In this document: one piece after another, positions 8,329-16,711 of the stretch | How the letters are laid out: every line of letters starts with the position of its first letter | How positions within the stretch are numbered: position 1 is the stretch's first letter | DNA from: Litoreibacter roseus | Lineage (GTDB): Bacteria > Pseudomonadota > Alphaproteobacteria > Rhodobacterales > Rhodobacteraceae | DNA length: 64,000 nucleotides | Reading direction: 5' to 3' | Assembly: GCF_009811795.1 (NCBI RefSeq) | Contig: NZ_BLJE01000002.1 | Coordinates: forward strand, 868,001-932,000 | Made by a program: the position numbers and the translations under genes | The notes under the pieces: generated by a model | Database searches by the model: none | What the model saw: the letters and a program-made list of their open reading frames with translations, nothing else | Told to the model about the DNA's origin: nothing

Positions 8329-8660
8329 GCGAGGCCCAGTTCATCCGGGCTGGCGCCATCCAGAATGGGGCGGGTGAAGCTGCGGTCATACCGGCGGATG
8401 CAGCGGGTGTTGGCTGCGTGCGCGTAGGCCTGATTGCACTCGTCATCGGCGGCCATGCGAACCCGGTAGTCCTCGTAAGCGGCAAGGCTGGGGAACGAGA
8501 ACATCGCCCATGCGATGTCGTTCGCGCCTTCGTGAGGCAGCCAATAGCCGTGATGGGTGCCGCCGAGCTTGTTCACCAGATAGATCCACGCACGGGCGTA
8601 GATTTCGAACGCGTCGAGCTTGGTCGGATCGACCTCGTATCTGATGGTGCAGGTTATCAT
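8325..8660 (-). CDS. NIPSNAP-family protein
   Basis: This 111-residue ferredoxin-like alpha+beta barrel protein shows NIPSNAP features: an ITCTIRYEVDPTKLDAFE first strand and helix, HHGYWLPHEGANDIAWAMFSF, and a C-terminal RRYDRSFTRPIL strand. The biochemical role of the bacterial members is unclear. It overlaps ffh upstream and the GNAT gene downstream by 4 bp each, indicating translational coupling. Confidence 0.82.
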   Translation of the reverse strand: MITCTIRYEVDPTKLDAFEIYARAWIYLVNKLGGTHHGYWLPHEGANDIAWAMFSFPSLAAYEDYRVRMAADDECNQAYAHAANTRCIRRYDRSFTRPILDGASPDELGLA

Positions 8661-10183
8661 TTCTTTTTGCCGAACCCTGAGAGACCAGGGGGCAGGCCAC
8701 CGCCGCCCAGACCGGGCAGGTTGCCCATGCCCGCGGGCATCTTGCCGCCCAGCGCCTTGGCCGCCTGTTCCATTGCCGCTGGATCGTTCATGTCGGGCAT
8801 CCCGCCCGGGCCCATTCCGGGCATGCCGCTTTTGCCGAACATGCCACGCATGGCTTGTTTCAACATCCCGCCTTTGCCCATTTTCCCCATCTTCTTCATC
8901 ATGTCGCCCATCTGGCGCTGCATCTTCAGAAGTTTGTTCAGGTCAGAGACTTCCATGCCTGCACCCTTGGCGATCCGCTTCTTGCGGGAGGCCTGTAAAA
9001 GTTGCGGGTTGGCGCGCTCTTTTTTGGTCATGGATTGGATCAGGGCGATCTGTTGTTTGAGGATGCGGTCATCAAGACCGGCTTCCTCGGCCTTGGCAGC
9101 CATCTTCTTCATGCCGGGCATCATGCCCATCAGGCCTTCCATGCCGCCCATCTTGATCATTTGTTCAAGCTGCATCTTCAGGTCGTTCATATTGAACTGA
9201 CCCTTCTGGAAGCGCTTCATCATGCGCTCGGCTTGTTCGGCCTCGATGGTTTCCTGCGCCTTTTCGACGAGGGCCACGATGTCGCCCATGCCAAGGATAC
9301 GGCCTGCGATGCGATCCGGCTCAAACGTCTCAAGCGCGTCCATCTTTTCGCCGAGGCCCACGAATTTGATGGGTTTGCCGGTGACCGCACGCATGGAAAG
9401 CGCCGCCCCCCCGCGTCCGTCGCCGTCCATCCGGGTCAGGACGACACCGGTGACGCCGATTTCGCGGTCAAAGTTTTCCGCAACGTTGACGGCGTCCTGA
9501 CCCGTGAGGCCGTCGACGACCAGAAGGGTCTCGCGCGGGTTGGCGACGTCGCGCACGGCAGCGGCTTGTGCTATCAGTTCTTCGTCAATGTGCAGGCGGC
9601 CTGCGGTGTCGAGCATGTAGACATCGTAGCCGCCCAACGTGGCTTGTTGCTTGGCACGCTTGGCGATGGCCACGGGATCTTCGCCCTTGACGATGGGCAG
9701 GGTATCGACGCCGATCTGTTTGCCGAGGATGGCCAATTGTTCCATCGCGGCGGGGCGGTTGGTGTCGAGCGAGGCCATCAGCACGCGCTTGCCGCTTTTC
9801 TGGCTCAGGCGCAGGGCCAGCTTCGCGGTGGTTGTCGTTTTACCGGATCCCTGCAGGCCCACCATTAGGATGGGCGCGGGCGGGTTGTCGATCTTCAGTT
9901 CGCCGGGATCTTCATTGTCGCCCGCGAGTACATGTTTCAACTCGTCATGGACGATCTTGACGACTTGCTGGCCGGGGGTGACCGACTTGGTGACCTGTTG
10001 GCCGGTGGCCTTGTCTTGCACGGCCTTGACGAAATCGCGGGCCACGGGCAGGGACACGTCCGCCTCGAGCAGCGCCACACGCACTTCGCGCAAGGCGGTT
10101 TTCACATCATCTTCCGAGAGCGCGCCTTGTTTGGTGAGCTTGTCGAAGACGCCGGACAGACGTTCGGATAGATTTTCAAACAT
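8657..10183 (-). CDS. ffh: Signal recognition particle protein Ffh (SRP54)
   Basis: Ffh binds 4.5S RNA and signal sequences of inner-membrane proteins and delivers ribosomes to FtsY. In 508 residues it has the N domain (1-90), the GTPase P-loop GLQGSGKTTTT (109-119), DTAGR near 190, TRMDGD near 250, and the methionine-rich M domain from about 330. The C-terminus is an unusually long Gly/Met/Pro-rich tail. It heads the operon running down to rpmE. Confidence 0.97.
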   Translation of the reverse strand: MFENLSERLSGVFDKLTKQGALSEDDVKTALREVRVALLEADVSLPVARDFVKAVQDKATGQQVTKSVTPGQQVVKIVHDELKHVLAGDNEDPGELKIDNPPAPILMVGLQGSGKTTTTAKLALRLSQKSGKRVLMASLDTNRPAAMEQLAILGKQIGVDTLPIVKGEDPVAIAKRAKQQATLGGYDVYMLDTAGRLHIDEELIAQAAAVRDVANPRETLLVVDGLTGQDAVNVAENFDREIGVTGVVLTRMDGDGRGGAALSMRAVTGKPIKFVGLGEKMDALETFEPDRIAGRILGMGDIVALVEKAQETIEAEQAERMMKRFQKGQFNMNDLKMQLEQMIKMGGMEGLMGMMPGMKKMAAKAEEAGLDDRILKQQIALIQSMTKKERANPQLLQASRKKRIAKGAGMEVSDLNKLLKMQRQMGDMMKKMGKMGKGGMLKQAMRGMFGKSGMPGMGPGGMPDMNDPAAMEQAAKALGGKMPAGMGNLPGLGGGGLPPGLSGFGKKK

Positions 10184-10214
10184 ACCCCAAGGCTCCTTCT
10201 TCTTTTTCTCTCAT

Positions 10215-10327
10215 GTCCCCGATGTGGGTGGGGACGGCTCAAAACGCAATTGCCCCCACGGGCGTAACACGCTGGTGGAGGGCGATCCCTGCGGTTGTGC
10301 AGGGACCGGAAGATCGATGCTTCCGGT
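10215..10327 (-). other. Structured leader of ffh: three consecutive hairpins
   Basis: The 157-bp gap between the doxX stop and the ffh start contains three perfect inverted repeats: an 8-bp stem with 7-nt loop (10305-10327), a directly abutting 6-bp stem with 6-nt loop (10287-10304), and a 6-bp stem with 9-nt loop (10215-10235). No T tract follows, so these do not look like simple terminators. A purine-rich GAGAGAAAAAGAAGAAGGAG stretch then leads to the ffh start. It could be a 5' leader or a small RNA. Confidence 0.55.
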
Positions 10328-10340
10328 GATGGCGCGGGGT

Positions 10341-10724
10341 TTAGGCCTGTGGACGGCGCGAGTCAAGCCACGCGGTGACCTGGTGACGGTAGGCGAACGC
10401 GGTCAGCGCCGCGCCCGTGCCCAGCGCAATCATATGCCAGTAGGGCGGCCCCGCGAACAAAATCAGCGCGGAAAGTCCGATGATCATGGTTGCGGTCAAA
10501 GCCAGTGCCGAGATCGCCTGTAAGTGGGGCAGCCAGAGCCCGATCGCGGAGGCCGTTTCGACCGTGCCCGTTACGAAGCGCGGCCATTGGCCGAAGCCCA
10601 GCGTTTCATAGAGCGCAACGGCAGACGGTGCCCCCAGCAGCTTTTCGAGGCCGAAATAGAGGAAGGCCGCGCTGAGGATCATGCGCAGCAGGCGGAACGG
10701 GATGGGGTATTGCGTTGCGGTCAT
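10341..10724 (-). CDS. DoxX-family membrane protein
   Basis: This 127-residue protein has four predicted membrane helices and the DoxX pattern: an early RMILSAAFLYFGLEKLLG helix, a GFGQWPRFVTGTVETASAIGLWLP segment around residues 44-67, and two more hydrophobic helices (73-91 and 95-110). DoxX proteins sit in the inner membrane and some take part in redox balance. It lies between azoR and ffh on the same strand, 65 bp after azoR, so it may be transcribed with azoR. Confidence 0.82.
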   Translation of the reverse strand: MTATQYPIPFRLLRMILSAAFLYFGLEKLLGAPSAVALYETLGFGQWPRFVTGTVETASAIGLWLPHLQAISALALTATMIIGLSALILFAGPPYWHMIALGTGAALTAFAYRHQVTAWLDSRRPQA

Positions 10725-10789
10725 GCCCCTGAATTTAGCGCAGGGCAGGGGCGGGACAACACTGCCCCGCCCGTGGTCGAGCGTATGTG

Positions 10790-11362
10790 TCAGGCCGCGA
10801 GCGCGTCGATCTGGGTCTGTGCGGCGGCAATTTTCTGGTCCGCGCCGGCGCCAAGCGTGTCTGCGATGACGAACTCGACGTCATTGATGCCCACAAATGT
10901 CATGATCTGGCGCAGATGGGGTGTGGCAAAGTCTATGTCGGACCATGCGGCGGTGCCGCCCGAGGCGATTACGATGACCGCGCGCTTGCCTTCCAGCAAC
11001 CCGACGGGTCCATCGGATGTGTATTTGAAGGTAACGCCGAGGCGGGCGATCATGTCGATCCATGCCTTGAGAACCGCTGGAACGCCGAAATTGTAGATGG
11101 GTGCGCCGATGACAAGCGTGTCGGCTGCCTGAAGCTCTGCCACCAGCTTGTCGGAGAGGGCGAGCGCGTGTTTCTGGTCCTGCGTGCGCTGGTCGGTGGG
11201 CGTGAAAGTGGCACCCACCCAGGCTTCGTCCACGAAGGGCAGGCCGTCGGCCAGATCGCGGCGGATGACCTCTCCGCCCAGCTGGTCCACGATGCTGGCG
11301 GTGAGTTTGCGGGACACGGAGCCATCGCTCCGCGCTGAGGCGTCTATATGAAGGATTGTCAT
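10790..11362 (-). CDS. azoR: FMN-dependent NADH-azoreductase
   Basis: This 190-residue flavodoxin-like enzyme reduces quinones and azo compounds by two-electron transfer from NADH. It shows the AzoR pattern: ILHIDASARSDGSVSRKLT at the start, the FMN-contacting APIYNFGVPAVLKAWID near residue 95, and VIASGGT near 138. It is divergent from a LysR gene, the usual arrangement for inducible quinone reductases. With the mhq-like pair at 1.4-3 kb, it is the second quinone-stress locus in the window. Confidence 0.92.
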   Translation of the reverse strand: MTILHIDASARSDGSVSRKLTASIVDQLGGEVIRRDLADGLPFVDEAWVGATFTPTDQRTQDQKHALALSDKLVAELQAADTLVIGAPIYNFGVPAVLKAWIDMIARLGVTFKYTSDGPVGLLEGKRAVIVIASGGTAAWSDIDFATPHLRQIMTFVGINDVEFVIADTLGAGADQKIAAAQTQIDALAA

Positions 11363-11465
11363 TGTGGGAACTCCGGTTGAATGTTTTGCTTGGCGCGAGA
11401 GTTATATTTTGCAAACTTGAACTCAACTGGCGTGAGCGCGCCTTGAGTGTGGATGGACGCACATA

Positions 11466-12353
11466 ATGGATATAGACAATTGGGATGAGATCAGAACCGC
11501 GTTTCAGGTGGCGCGGCTCAGAACGGTGTCAGGTGCCGCAGAAGTGCTGGGCGTGCACCACGCGACGGTCATCCGCCACATCGACAGTCTGGAGGGAAAG
11601 CTGGGTGCAAAACTGTTCCAGCGTCACGCCCGCGGCTACACCCCTACCGAAGCTGGCGAGGATCTGTTGCAGGTGGCGACGGCCACACAGGATCAACTGA
11701 CGCAGCTGGCGGGGCGCATCCACGGGCGCGGGGCCTCGGTCTCGGGCGAGTTGATCGTGACGTGTCTGCCGCAGATGTCGCCTTTGATGGCGAAGACCCT
11801 GACCAAGTATCAGGCGGATCACCCGGATGTGCGGGTCGAGCTGGTCGTTGATATCCGCCCCCTGCGCCTCGAATATGGGGAGGCGCATGTGGCGTTGCGG
11901 GCGGGCCAGCCGGGCAATGATCTGGACAATGTGGTGCAGGAGCTTGGCACCATGCCCATGGGCTTGTTCGCCCACCGGGACTACATCTTCCGCCACGGAC
12001 CGCTGAACGGGATGGAGGATATCCCGAACCACCGTTTCGTGCGGGTGACCAATATCGATCCGCGCGCGCCGTTCATGCGCTGGATCGGGGAACACGTCCC
12101 TGATGAGAACGTCATCTATAAGTGTTCCAGCACCAACGCTGTGCAGGATGCTATTCTCGCGGGCGCCGGTATCGGGTTCCTGCCCAGCTACATGGGACAC
12201 GAGCGCGAGAATATGGTCGAGGTGATGGAGCCGAACCCGGAATGGTTCTCGACCTTCTGGTGCATCACGCATGTGGACCTGCACAGGACGGCCAAGGTCA
12301 GTTCTTTCGTGAATTTCCTCAAGGAAGAGGCAAAAGCCTGGCCGGATCTTTGA
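11466..12353 (+). CDS. LysR-family transcriptional regulator, divergent from azoR
   Basis: The 295-residue protein starts with a LysR helix-turn-helix (ARLRTVSGAAEVLGVHHATVIRHIDSLE, residues 18-45), followed by an effector domain from about residue 88. The 103-bp gap to azoR is AT-rich and contains GAGTT/AACTC arms around a TTGCAAA core, a possible operator. The EamA exporter starts 12 bp downstream and is probably co-transcribed. Confidence 0.9.
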   Translation: MDIDNWDEIRTAFQVARLRTVSGAAEVLGVHHATVIRHIDSLEGKLGAKLFQRHARGYTPTEAGEDLLQVATATQDQLTQLAGRIHGRGASVSGELIVTCLPQMSPLMAKTLTKYQADHPDVRVELVVDIRPLRLEYGEAHVALRAGQPGNDLDNVVQELGTMPMGLFAHRDYIFRHGPLNGMEDIPNHRFVRVTNIDPRAPFMRWIGEHVPDENVIYKCSSTNAVQDAILAGAGIGFLPSYMGHERENMVEVMEPNPEWFSTFWCITHVDLHRTAKVSSFVNFLKEEAKAWPDL

Positions 12354-12365
12354 GGCGCAGCTTGG

Positions 12366-13268
12366 ATGTCTGAGGCCGGGAAAGGCCATCTGGCGATGCT
12401 GCTGTTCTCGATGCTGGTCGCCGGATCTTTTTCGCTGGGCGGGATGGTGGCCGATCAGGTGGCCCCTGCCGCGCTGAACGCGGCGCGGTTCCTGATCGCT
12501 GGGGTTGTAATCGGCACCTTGGCGGCGGTCACCGGCAAGCTGAGCCGGGACGTCTTCGTGGCACCCTGGCGGTTCCTGATCCTCGGGGCGTTTTTCGGCA
12601 CGTATTTCGTGCTGATGTTTGAGGGGCTGAAAACAGCCTCACCCGTGTCGACCAGTGCCGTGTTCACCCTAACGCCGGTGCTGTCGGGGATCACGGGGTA
12701 CTTGTTGTTGCGGCAGATCACGACGCGGCGCATGGCGCTGGCCTTGGCGATAGGGGCTGCGGGCGCGCTTTGGGTGATCTTTCGTGGGGACCTTGCTGCG
12801 GCACTGGCCTTTGACATCGGACGGGGCGAGACGGTCTATTTCTTCGGCGTGATCTGTCATGCGATCTACACGCCGCTGGTACGGCTGCTCAACCGGGGCG
12901 AGAACGTTCTGGCCTTCTCATTCGGGACGATTTGCGCGGGCTTCGTGTTGCTGTGCGCATGGGGCTGGCAAGATATTCGGGCGATCAACTGGCTGGCGCT
13001 GGATCCAGCGATCTGGCTCACGATCCTTTATGTCGCGATCTGCGCCAGTTCGATGACCTTCGTGCTGTTGCAGTTTGCAAGCCTCCGGCTGCCCTCGGCC
13101 AAGGTGATGGCCTATACCTATCTAACCCCAAGCTGGGTTATCGTCTGGGAGATCGCGCTGGGCCATGGTGCGCCGTCCGCGATTGTCCTGGGGGGGATTG
13201 GTCTGACCGTTGTTGCGCTTCTCTTGCTTTTAAAGGGCGAGGACGCGCCGCGCACGGCCAAGGCCTGA
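12366..13268 (+). CDS. EamA-type (DMT superfamily) transporter
   Basis: The 300-residue protein is almost entirely hydrophobic, with about ten predicted helices in two EamA repeats (roughly 1-140 and 150-290). Motifs such as TSAVFTLTPVLSGITGYLLL at the end of the first repeat and AYTYLTPSWVIVWEI in the second are typical. DMT proteins of this kind export amino acids, metabolites or toxic compounds. Linkage to the LysR/azoR pair hints at export of an aromatic or redox-active compound, but the substrate is unknown. Confidence 0.85.
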   Translation: MSEAGKGHLAMLLFSMLVAGSFSLGGMVADQVAPAALNAARFLIAGVVIGTLAAVTGKLSRDVFVAPWRFLILGAFFGTYFVLMFEGLKTASPVSTSAVFTLTPVLSGITGYLLLRQITTRRMALALAIGAAGALWVIFRGDLAAALAFDIGRGETVYFFGVICHAIYTPLVRLLNRGENVLAFSFGTICAGFVLLCAWGWQDIRAINWLALDPAIWLTILYVAICASSMTFVLLQFASLRLPSAKVMAYTYLTPSWVIVWEIALGHGAPSAIVLGGIGLTVVALLLLLKGEDAPRTAKA

Positions 13269-13379
13269 ATACGCGTATACGAATGTATGCTTTATCTTGC
13301 GGTGCGCGGAACCTTTGCCGTCGCAGACGGTTAAGGCCTCAACAGACTTCGGTCTGAATAATCGGAGAAGGGGCACACC

Positions 13380-13454
13380 GTGCGCAATATCATCTACATA
13401 ATTGGTCTTATCGTCGTGGTTCTGGCTGTTTTGCGGCTTCTGGGTATCGCCTAG
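13380..13454 (+). CDS. 24-residue membrane microprotein
   Basis: A GTG start at 13380 follows GGAGAAGGGG at good spacing. The frame encodes 24 residues, nearly all one hydrophobic helix of Ile, Val and Leu, with Arg at position 2 and near the C-terminus, ending in TAG at 13452. I recall near-identical tiny proteins in related genomes, but cannot check here. Its stop overlaps the stop of the convergent arsR-type gene. The preceding 111 bp after the EamA gene show nothing else. Confidence 0.6.
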   Translation: MRNIIYIIGLIVVVLAVLRLLGIA

Positions 13455-13798
13455 CTTCCGTCTTCTGCTTCGGCGGGTGTTTTTAACTCGTTTTGTAAAA
13501 ATTGCTCGAATGCGTCGTAGTTCAGCGGTTCCAGCTCGCCGAAGCTTTCTATCCAGACCACGGCCTCTCGCATGGCGAGGGGTTCCAGCTTGCACCATTT
13601 TACGCGACCGCGCTTTTCTTGGGTGATCAGGCCCGCGCGGGTCAGAATCGTGAGATGCTTTGAGATCGCTGCAAGCGACATCTCAAACGGTTCGGCCACA
13701 TCGGTGACCGCCATATCATCCTCCAACAGCATACCCAGAATACGCCGCCGCGTGGGGTCCGCCAGCGCGGAGAATACCTGATCCAGAGCCGTTTCCAT
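13451..13798 (-). CDS. ArsR-family transcriptional regulator
   Basis: This winged helix-turn-helix protein of about 115 residues has the ALADPTRRRILGML opening that typifies the ArsR branch usually paired with SRPBCC (AHSA1-like) proteins, plus recognition helix MSLAAISKHLTIL. It lacks an obvious metal-binding CxC, so it is unlikely to be a metal sensor. A TTG at 13834 would lengthen it by 12 residues, but that start touches the palindrome at 13831-13846. I therefore prefer ATG 13798. No SRPBCC gene lies next to it here. Confidence 0.85.
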   Translation of the reverse strand: METALDQVFSALADPTRRRILGMLLEDDMAVTDVAEPFEMSLAAISKHLTILTRAGLITQEKRGRVKWCKLEPLAMREAVVWIESFGELEPLNYDAFEQFLQNELKTPAEAEDGS

Positions 13799-13830
13799 TC
13801 GCCACTTGATGGGCAGACTTGGATCAATCG

Positions 13831-13846
13831 TCAACCATATGGTTGA
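13831..13846. promoter_or_regulatory. 16-bp perfect palindrome, likely ArsR operator
   Basis: TCAACCATATGGTTGA is a perfect 16-bp dyad 33 bp upstream of the preferred ArsR start. Operators with an ACCATATGGT or AACTATATGGTT-like core are what I recall for this ArsR branch. Autoregulation is the simplest reading. Confidence 0.6.
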
Positions 13847-13893
13847 ATATGGATCGGGCCGCCTGACGGCTGCGGCATAACGGCAAAGGGGCG

Positions 13894-13907
13894 AATTTCA
13901 TGAAATT
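13894..13907. promoter_or_regulatory. 14-bp palindrome upstream of the atp promoter
   Basis: AATTTCATGAAATT is a perfect dyad ending 40 bp before the putative -35 of the atp operon. It may be a regulator site for the ATP synthase promoter or for a divergent arsR promoter. No binding protein can be named. Confidence 0.35.
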
Positions 13908-13947
13908 ATCATTTAAAATCAGTTATCTGAATGCATGCAGAGTCGAA

Positions 13948-13976
13948 TTGACACTGCCCGTCTCCCTTCATAGTGT
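13948..13976 (+). promoter_or_regulatory. Putative sigma-70 promoter of the F0 operon
   Basis: TTGACA (13948-13953), a 17-bp spacer and TAGTGT (13971-13976) give a good housekeeping promoter 29 bp before the atpI start. Confidence 0.55.
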
Positions 13977-14005
13977 CCGCGCAACTGTCCCAGCGGGGGT
14001 GCCCC

Positions 14006-14329
14006 ATGGCTGATGATCTGGAAAAGGCGCGATTGAAGGCGCTGGAAGACCGGATCGAAGGGTTGAAGAAGACCCAGGCGCCGGAACCACGAGGGGATGA
14101 ACATTATTCTCAGGCGCAACTGGCCTGGCGGATGGTGATAGAGCTTGTGGCCGGTCTGGCGATCGGTTTCGGCATCGGATACGGGCTCGACTGGGCCTTC
14201 GGCACACAGCCGATCTTTCTGGTGCTCTTTATATTGCTGGGCTTTGCGGCAGGTGTGAACGTGATGATGCGCACCGCCAAGGAAGTTCAGGCGGAACAGG
14301 CGGCCCACGCCGCACGGAAGAAGGACTAA
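14006..14329 (+). CDS. atpI: ATP synthase protein I (AtpI)
   Basis: This 107-residue protein has a charged N-terminal coiled segment (residues 1-45) and two membrane helices (about 49-66 and 70-90) with the [22 protein letters not shown] pattern of alphaproteobacterial AtpI. It is thought to help insert or assemble the c-ring. The start at 14006 (MADDLEK) gives the usual charged N-terminus; an upstream start at 13973 is unlikely because it overlaps the proposed -10. It leads the F0 operon. Confidence 0.9.
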   Translation: MADDLEKARLKALEDRIEGLKKTQAPEPRGDEHYSQAQLAWRMVIELVAGLAIGFGIGYGLDWAFGTQPIFLVLFILLGFAAGVNVMMRTAKEVQAEQAAHAARKKD

Positions 14330-14334
14330 GGCAC

Positions 14335-15084
14335 GTGGCAGAACCAGCTGAAGACGGCGGTCTCGTTTTTCACCCGATGGACCAGTTTATCGTGAAGCCT
14401 CTGTTTGGTGGAACGGAAGTTGGCATGTTCACCATTACCAATTCGACCCTGTGGATGGCGATTACAGTGCTGTGCATCATCGGTCTGTTGGTTCTGGGCA
14501 CACGGCGCCGTCAGATCATTCCGACCCGAATGCAGTCCATCGGCGAGCTGGCCTACGGCTTCATCTACAAGATGGTCGAGGATGTGACCGGCAAGGAAGG
14601 GTTGAAGTATTTCCCCTATATCATGACGCTGTTCATGTTCATCGTCTGCGCCAATTTCGCTGGTTTGCTGCCGACCGCGTTCACGCCAACGTCCCATATC
14701 GCAGTAACAGGCGTTCTCGCGATGGGCGTGTTCCTGACCGTCACCGTTCTGGGCTTCGTCAAGAACGGCGCAGGTTTCCTTGGCCTCTTCTGGGTGTCCT
14801 CGGCGCCGCTGGCCCTGCGCCCTGTCTTGGCGATCATCGAGATCATCAGCTACTTCGTACGGCCCGTCAGCCACTCCATCCGTCTGGCTGGTAACATGAT
14901 GGCCGGTCACGCCGTGATCAAAGTGTTCGCGGGCTTTGCCGCGATCACGGCCATCGCACCCCTGTCCATTCTGGCGATCACCGCCATGTATGGCCTCGAA
15001 ATTCTCGTGAGCTTCATTCAGGCTTACGTGTTCACCATTCTGACCTGCGTCTACCTGAAGGACGCGTTGCATCCGCATCATTAA
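14335..15084 (+). CDS. atpB: F0F1 ATP synthase subunit a
   Basis: Subunit a forms the proton half-channels next to the c-ring. The 249-residue product starts with GTG, 5 bp after atpI, and has about six membrane helices. The essential arginine lies in [12 protein letters not shown] near residue 183, and the last helix carries the [16 protein letters not shown] ending. Confidence 0.96.
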   Translation: MAEPAEDGGLVFHPMDQFIVKPLFGGTEVGMFTITNSTLWMAITVLCIIGLLVLGTRRRQIIPTRMQSIGELAYGFIYKMVEDVTGKEGLKYFPYIMTLFMFIVCANFAGLLPTAFTPTSHIAVTGVLAMGVFLTVTVLGFVKNGAGFLGLFWVSSAPLALRPVLAIIEIISYFVRPVSHSIRLAGNMMAGHAVIKVFAGFAAITAIAPLSILAITAMYGLEILVSFIQAYVFTILTCVYLKDALHPHH

Positions 15085-15129
15085 GGTCTGAACCCCAATC
15101 ACCGTAATTCCATCGTAAGGAGAGAAAAC

Positions 15130-15366
15130 ATGGAAGGCGATATCGCACAAATGGGTCAATTCATCGGCGCAGGTCTGGCTTCGGTCGGCATGGGTGGCGC
15201 AGCCATCGGTGTGGGCACCGTGGCTGGCAACTACTTGGCCGGCGCCCTGCGCAACCCATCCGCTGCTGCGTCGCAGACAGCAACCCTGTTCATCGGCATC
15301 GCATTCGCGGAAGCGCTGGGGATCTTCTCGTTCCTCGTCGCCCTTCTGCTGATGTTTGCTGTCTAA
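15130..15366 (+). CDS. atpE: F0F1 ATP synthase subunit c
   Basis: The 78-residue hairpin of two helices forms the proton-carrying ring. The first helix is Gly/Ala-rich ([17 protein letters not shown]), the loop is RNPS, and the second helix contains the proton-carrying acid in [12 protein letters not shown] (Glu near residue 59). AAGGAGAG precedes the start. Subunit c is needed in many copies, which fits its strong ribosome site. Confidence 0.97.
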   Translation: MEGDIAQMGQFIGAGLASVGMGGAAIGVGTVAGNYLAGALRNPSAAASQTATLFIGIAFAEALGIFSFLVALLLMFAV

Positions 15367-15456
15367 GAGCATCTAAGACTATCCTTACGGTCGGGCGGGG
15401 CGCTGGTCTCGTCCGATGTAAGCGCCGGATTTGAAAACTTTTTTCAGGGGGCCGAA

Positions 15457-15984
15457 ATGGCAACTGAAACCCACGGAGGAGAGGCGGAAAGCGCGGGCAT
15501 GCCGCAGCTGGACTTCTCGACCTTTGACAACCAGATTTTCTGGCTCGTGGTGACGCTGGTCGTGATCTACTTCATCCTGTCACGGATCGCGCTTCCCCGG
15601 ATTGCGTCGGTTCTGTCGGAACGGCAGGGCACAATCACGAATGACATCGCCGCGGCGGAAGACCTCAAACAGCGCGCGGTTGCCGCCGAAGAGGCTTACG
15701 ACAAAGCGCTGGCTGACGCCCGATCCGAAGCCAACAAGATCGTCGCGGACGCCAAGGCCGAGATCCAGTCGGATCTGGAAAAGGCCATGGCCGAGGCAGA
15801 CGCCGAGATCGCGGCCAAGTCCGCCGAGAGCGAAAAGGCGATTGCCGAAATTCGCGAAAGCGCGAAGGACAATGCGGCCGAAGTTGCCCGCGACATTGCC
15901 AAGGACATCGTGGCGGCTATCGCACCGGGCAGCATCGACGCGAAATCCGTCACCGCTGCCGTCAACGCCAAGATGAAGGGATGA
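15457..15984 (+). CDS. F0F1 ATP synthase subunit B'
   Basis: This 175-residue peripheral-stalk subunit has one membrane helix (about residues 28-46) and a long Ala/Glu/Lys coiled coil. It is the b' form, paired with a second, different b subunit encoded immediately downstream, as in alphaproteobacteria and phototrophs. AGGGGGCCGAA precedes the start. The 90-bp gap after atpE contains no gene. Confidence 0.93.
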   Translation: MATETHGGEAESAGMPQLDFSTFDNQIFWLVVTLVVIYFILSRIALPRIASVLSERQGTITNDIAAAEDLKQRAVAAEEAYDKALADARSEANKIVADAKAEIQSDLEKAMAEADAEIAAKSAESEKAIAEIRESAKDNAAEVARDIAKDIVAAIAPGSIDAKSVTAAVNAKMKG

Positions 15985-16541
15985 GCGCCATGAAACGTAT
16001 ATCCCTACTGGCATTGATCGCGCCCGCCCCTGCTTTTGCGGCGGGGAAGGGTATTTCGCTCAGCAACACTGATTTTGTCGTGTTCCTTGGGCTGGTCGTG
16101 TTTCTGGCCATCTTGTTCTACTACAAGGTCCCCGGCATGATCATCGGCCTCTTGGACAAGCGCGCCGATACGATCCGGTCCGAACTGGACGAGGCGAAGG
16201 CCCTGCGCGAAGAGGCCCAGACCATCCTGGCCAGCTACGAGCGCAAGCAGAAAGAAGTGGCCCAGCAAGCAGAGCGGATCATCGAAACCGCCAAGAAAGA
16301 TGCGCAAATGGCTGCGGATCAGGCGAAGGAAGACATCAAGGACTCCATCGCCCGCCGTCTGCAGGCCGCCGAAGAGCAGATCGCCTCTGCCGAAGCGGAC
16401 GCTGTCAAAGCCGTGCGCGACACTGCCGTGACAGCTGCGATTGCAGCGGCCGCAGATGTGATCGCGGCCAAGACCAGCGCGGCAGATCAAAACGCCCTGA
16501 TCGACGACGCCATCGCGACAGTTGAAGCCAAACTTCACTGA
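15981..16541 (+). CDS. atpF: F0F1 ATP synthase subunit b
   Basis: The 186-residue second stalk subunit overlaps the B' gene by 4 bp (ATGA). It begins with a signal-like hydrophobic stretch ending in PAFAAGKG, common in alphaproteobacterial subunit b, then a membrane helix at about 31-50 and a long coiled coil. The F1 genes (atpHAGDC) are not in the window, so F0 and F1 are separate operons here. Confidence 0.94.
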   Translation: MSAMKRISLLALIAPAPAFAAGKGISLSNTDFVVFLGLVVFLAILFYYKVPGMIIGLLDKRADTIRSELDEAKALREEAQTILASYERKQKEVAQQAERIIETAKKDAQMAADQAKEDIKDSIARRLQAAEEQIASAEADAVKAVRDTAVTAAIAAAADVIAAKTSAADQNALIDDAIATVEAKLH

Positions 16542-16562
16542 TCCTGCTTGGATAGAATTACG

Positions 16563-16595
16563 AAAGCCCCGGTTCTCAGAGCCGGGGCTTTTTTT
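16563..16595 (+). terminator. Rho-independent terminator of the F0 operon
   Basis: AAGCCCCGG, a 9-nt loop and CCGGGGCTT form a perfect 9-bp stem followed by a run of T, 22 bp after the atpF stop. Confidence 0.95.
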
Positions 16596-16637
16596 ATTGG
16601 GGCAGCGGTGCTAAGGGCCGCATCGCAGGTCCGCTGA

Positions 16638-16683
16638 GTGGGACGAAGCGGACCTTTGATGTACGCCCAGCAATGTCAGCTTA
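16638..16683 (+). repeat. Degenerate 45-bp repeat, copy A
   Basis: The segment reads GTG-GGACGAAGCGGAC at its left end and AATGTCAGCTT at its right end. The same two blocks at the same spacing recur at 17255-17301. Both copies are on the + strand and flank the VOC gene at 16712. Confidence 0.6.
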
Positions 16684-16711
16684 GGCCAAAGGAGGATAGC
16701 GAGGAGATACT

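Noticed and set aside
10184-10340. Possible 4.5S SRP RNA gene beside ffh
   Set aside because: The conserved GGTCAGG/GGAAGCAGCC core of SRP RNA is absent on both strands; only simple hairpins are present.
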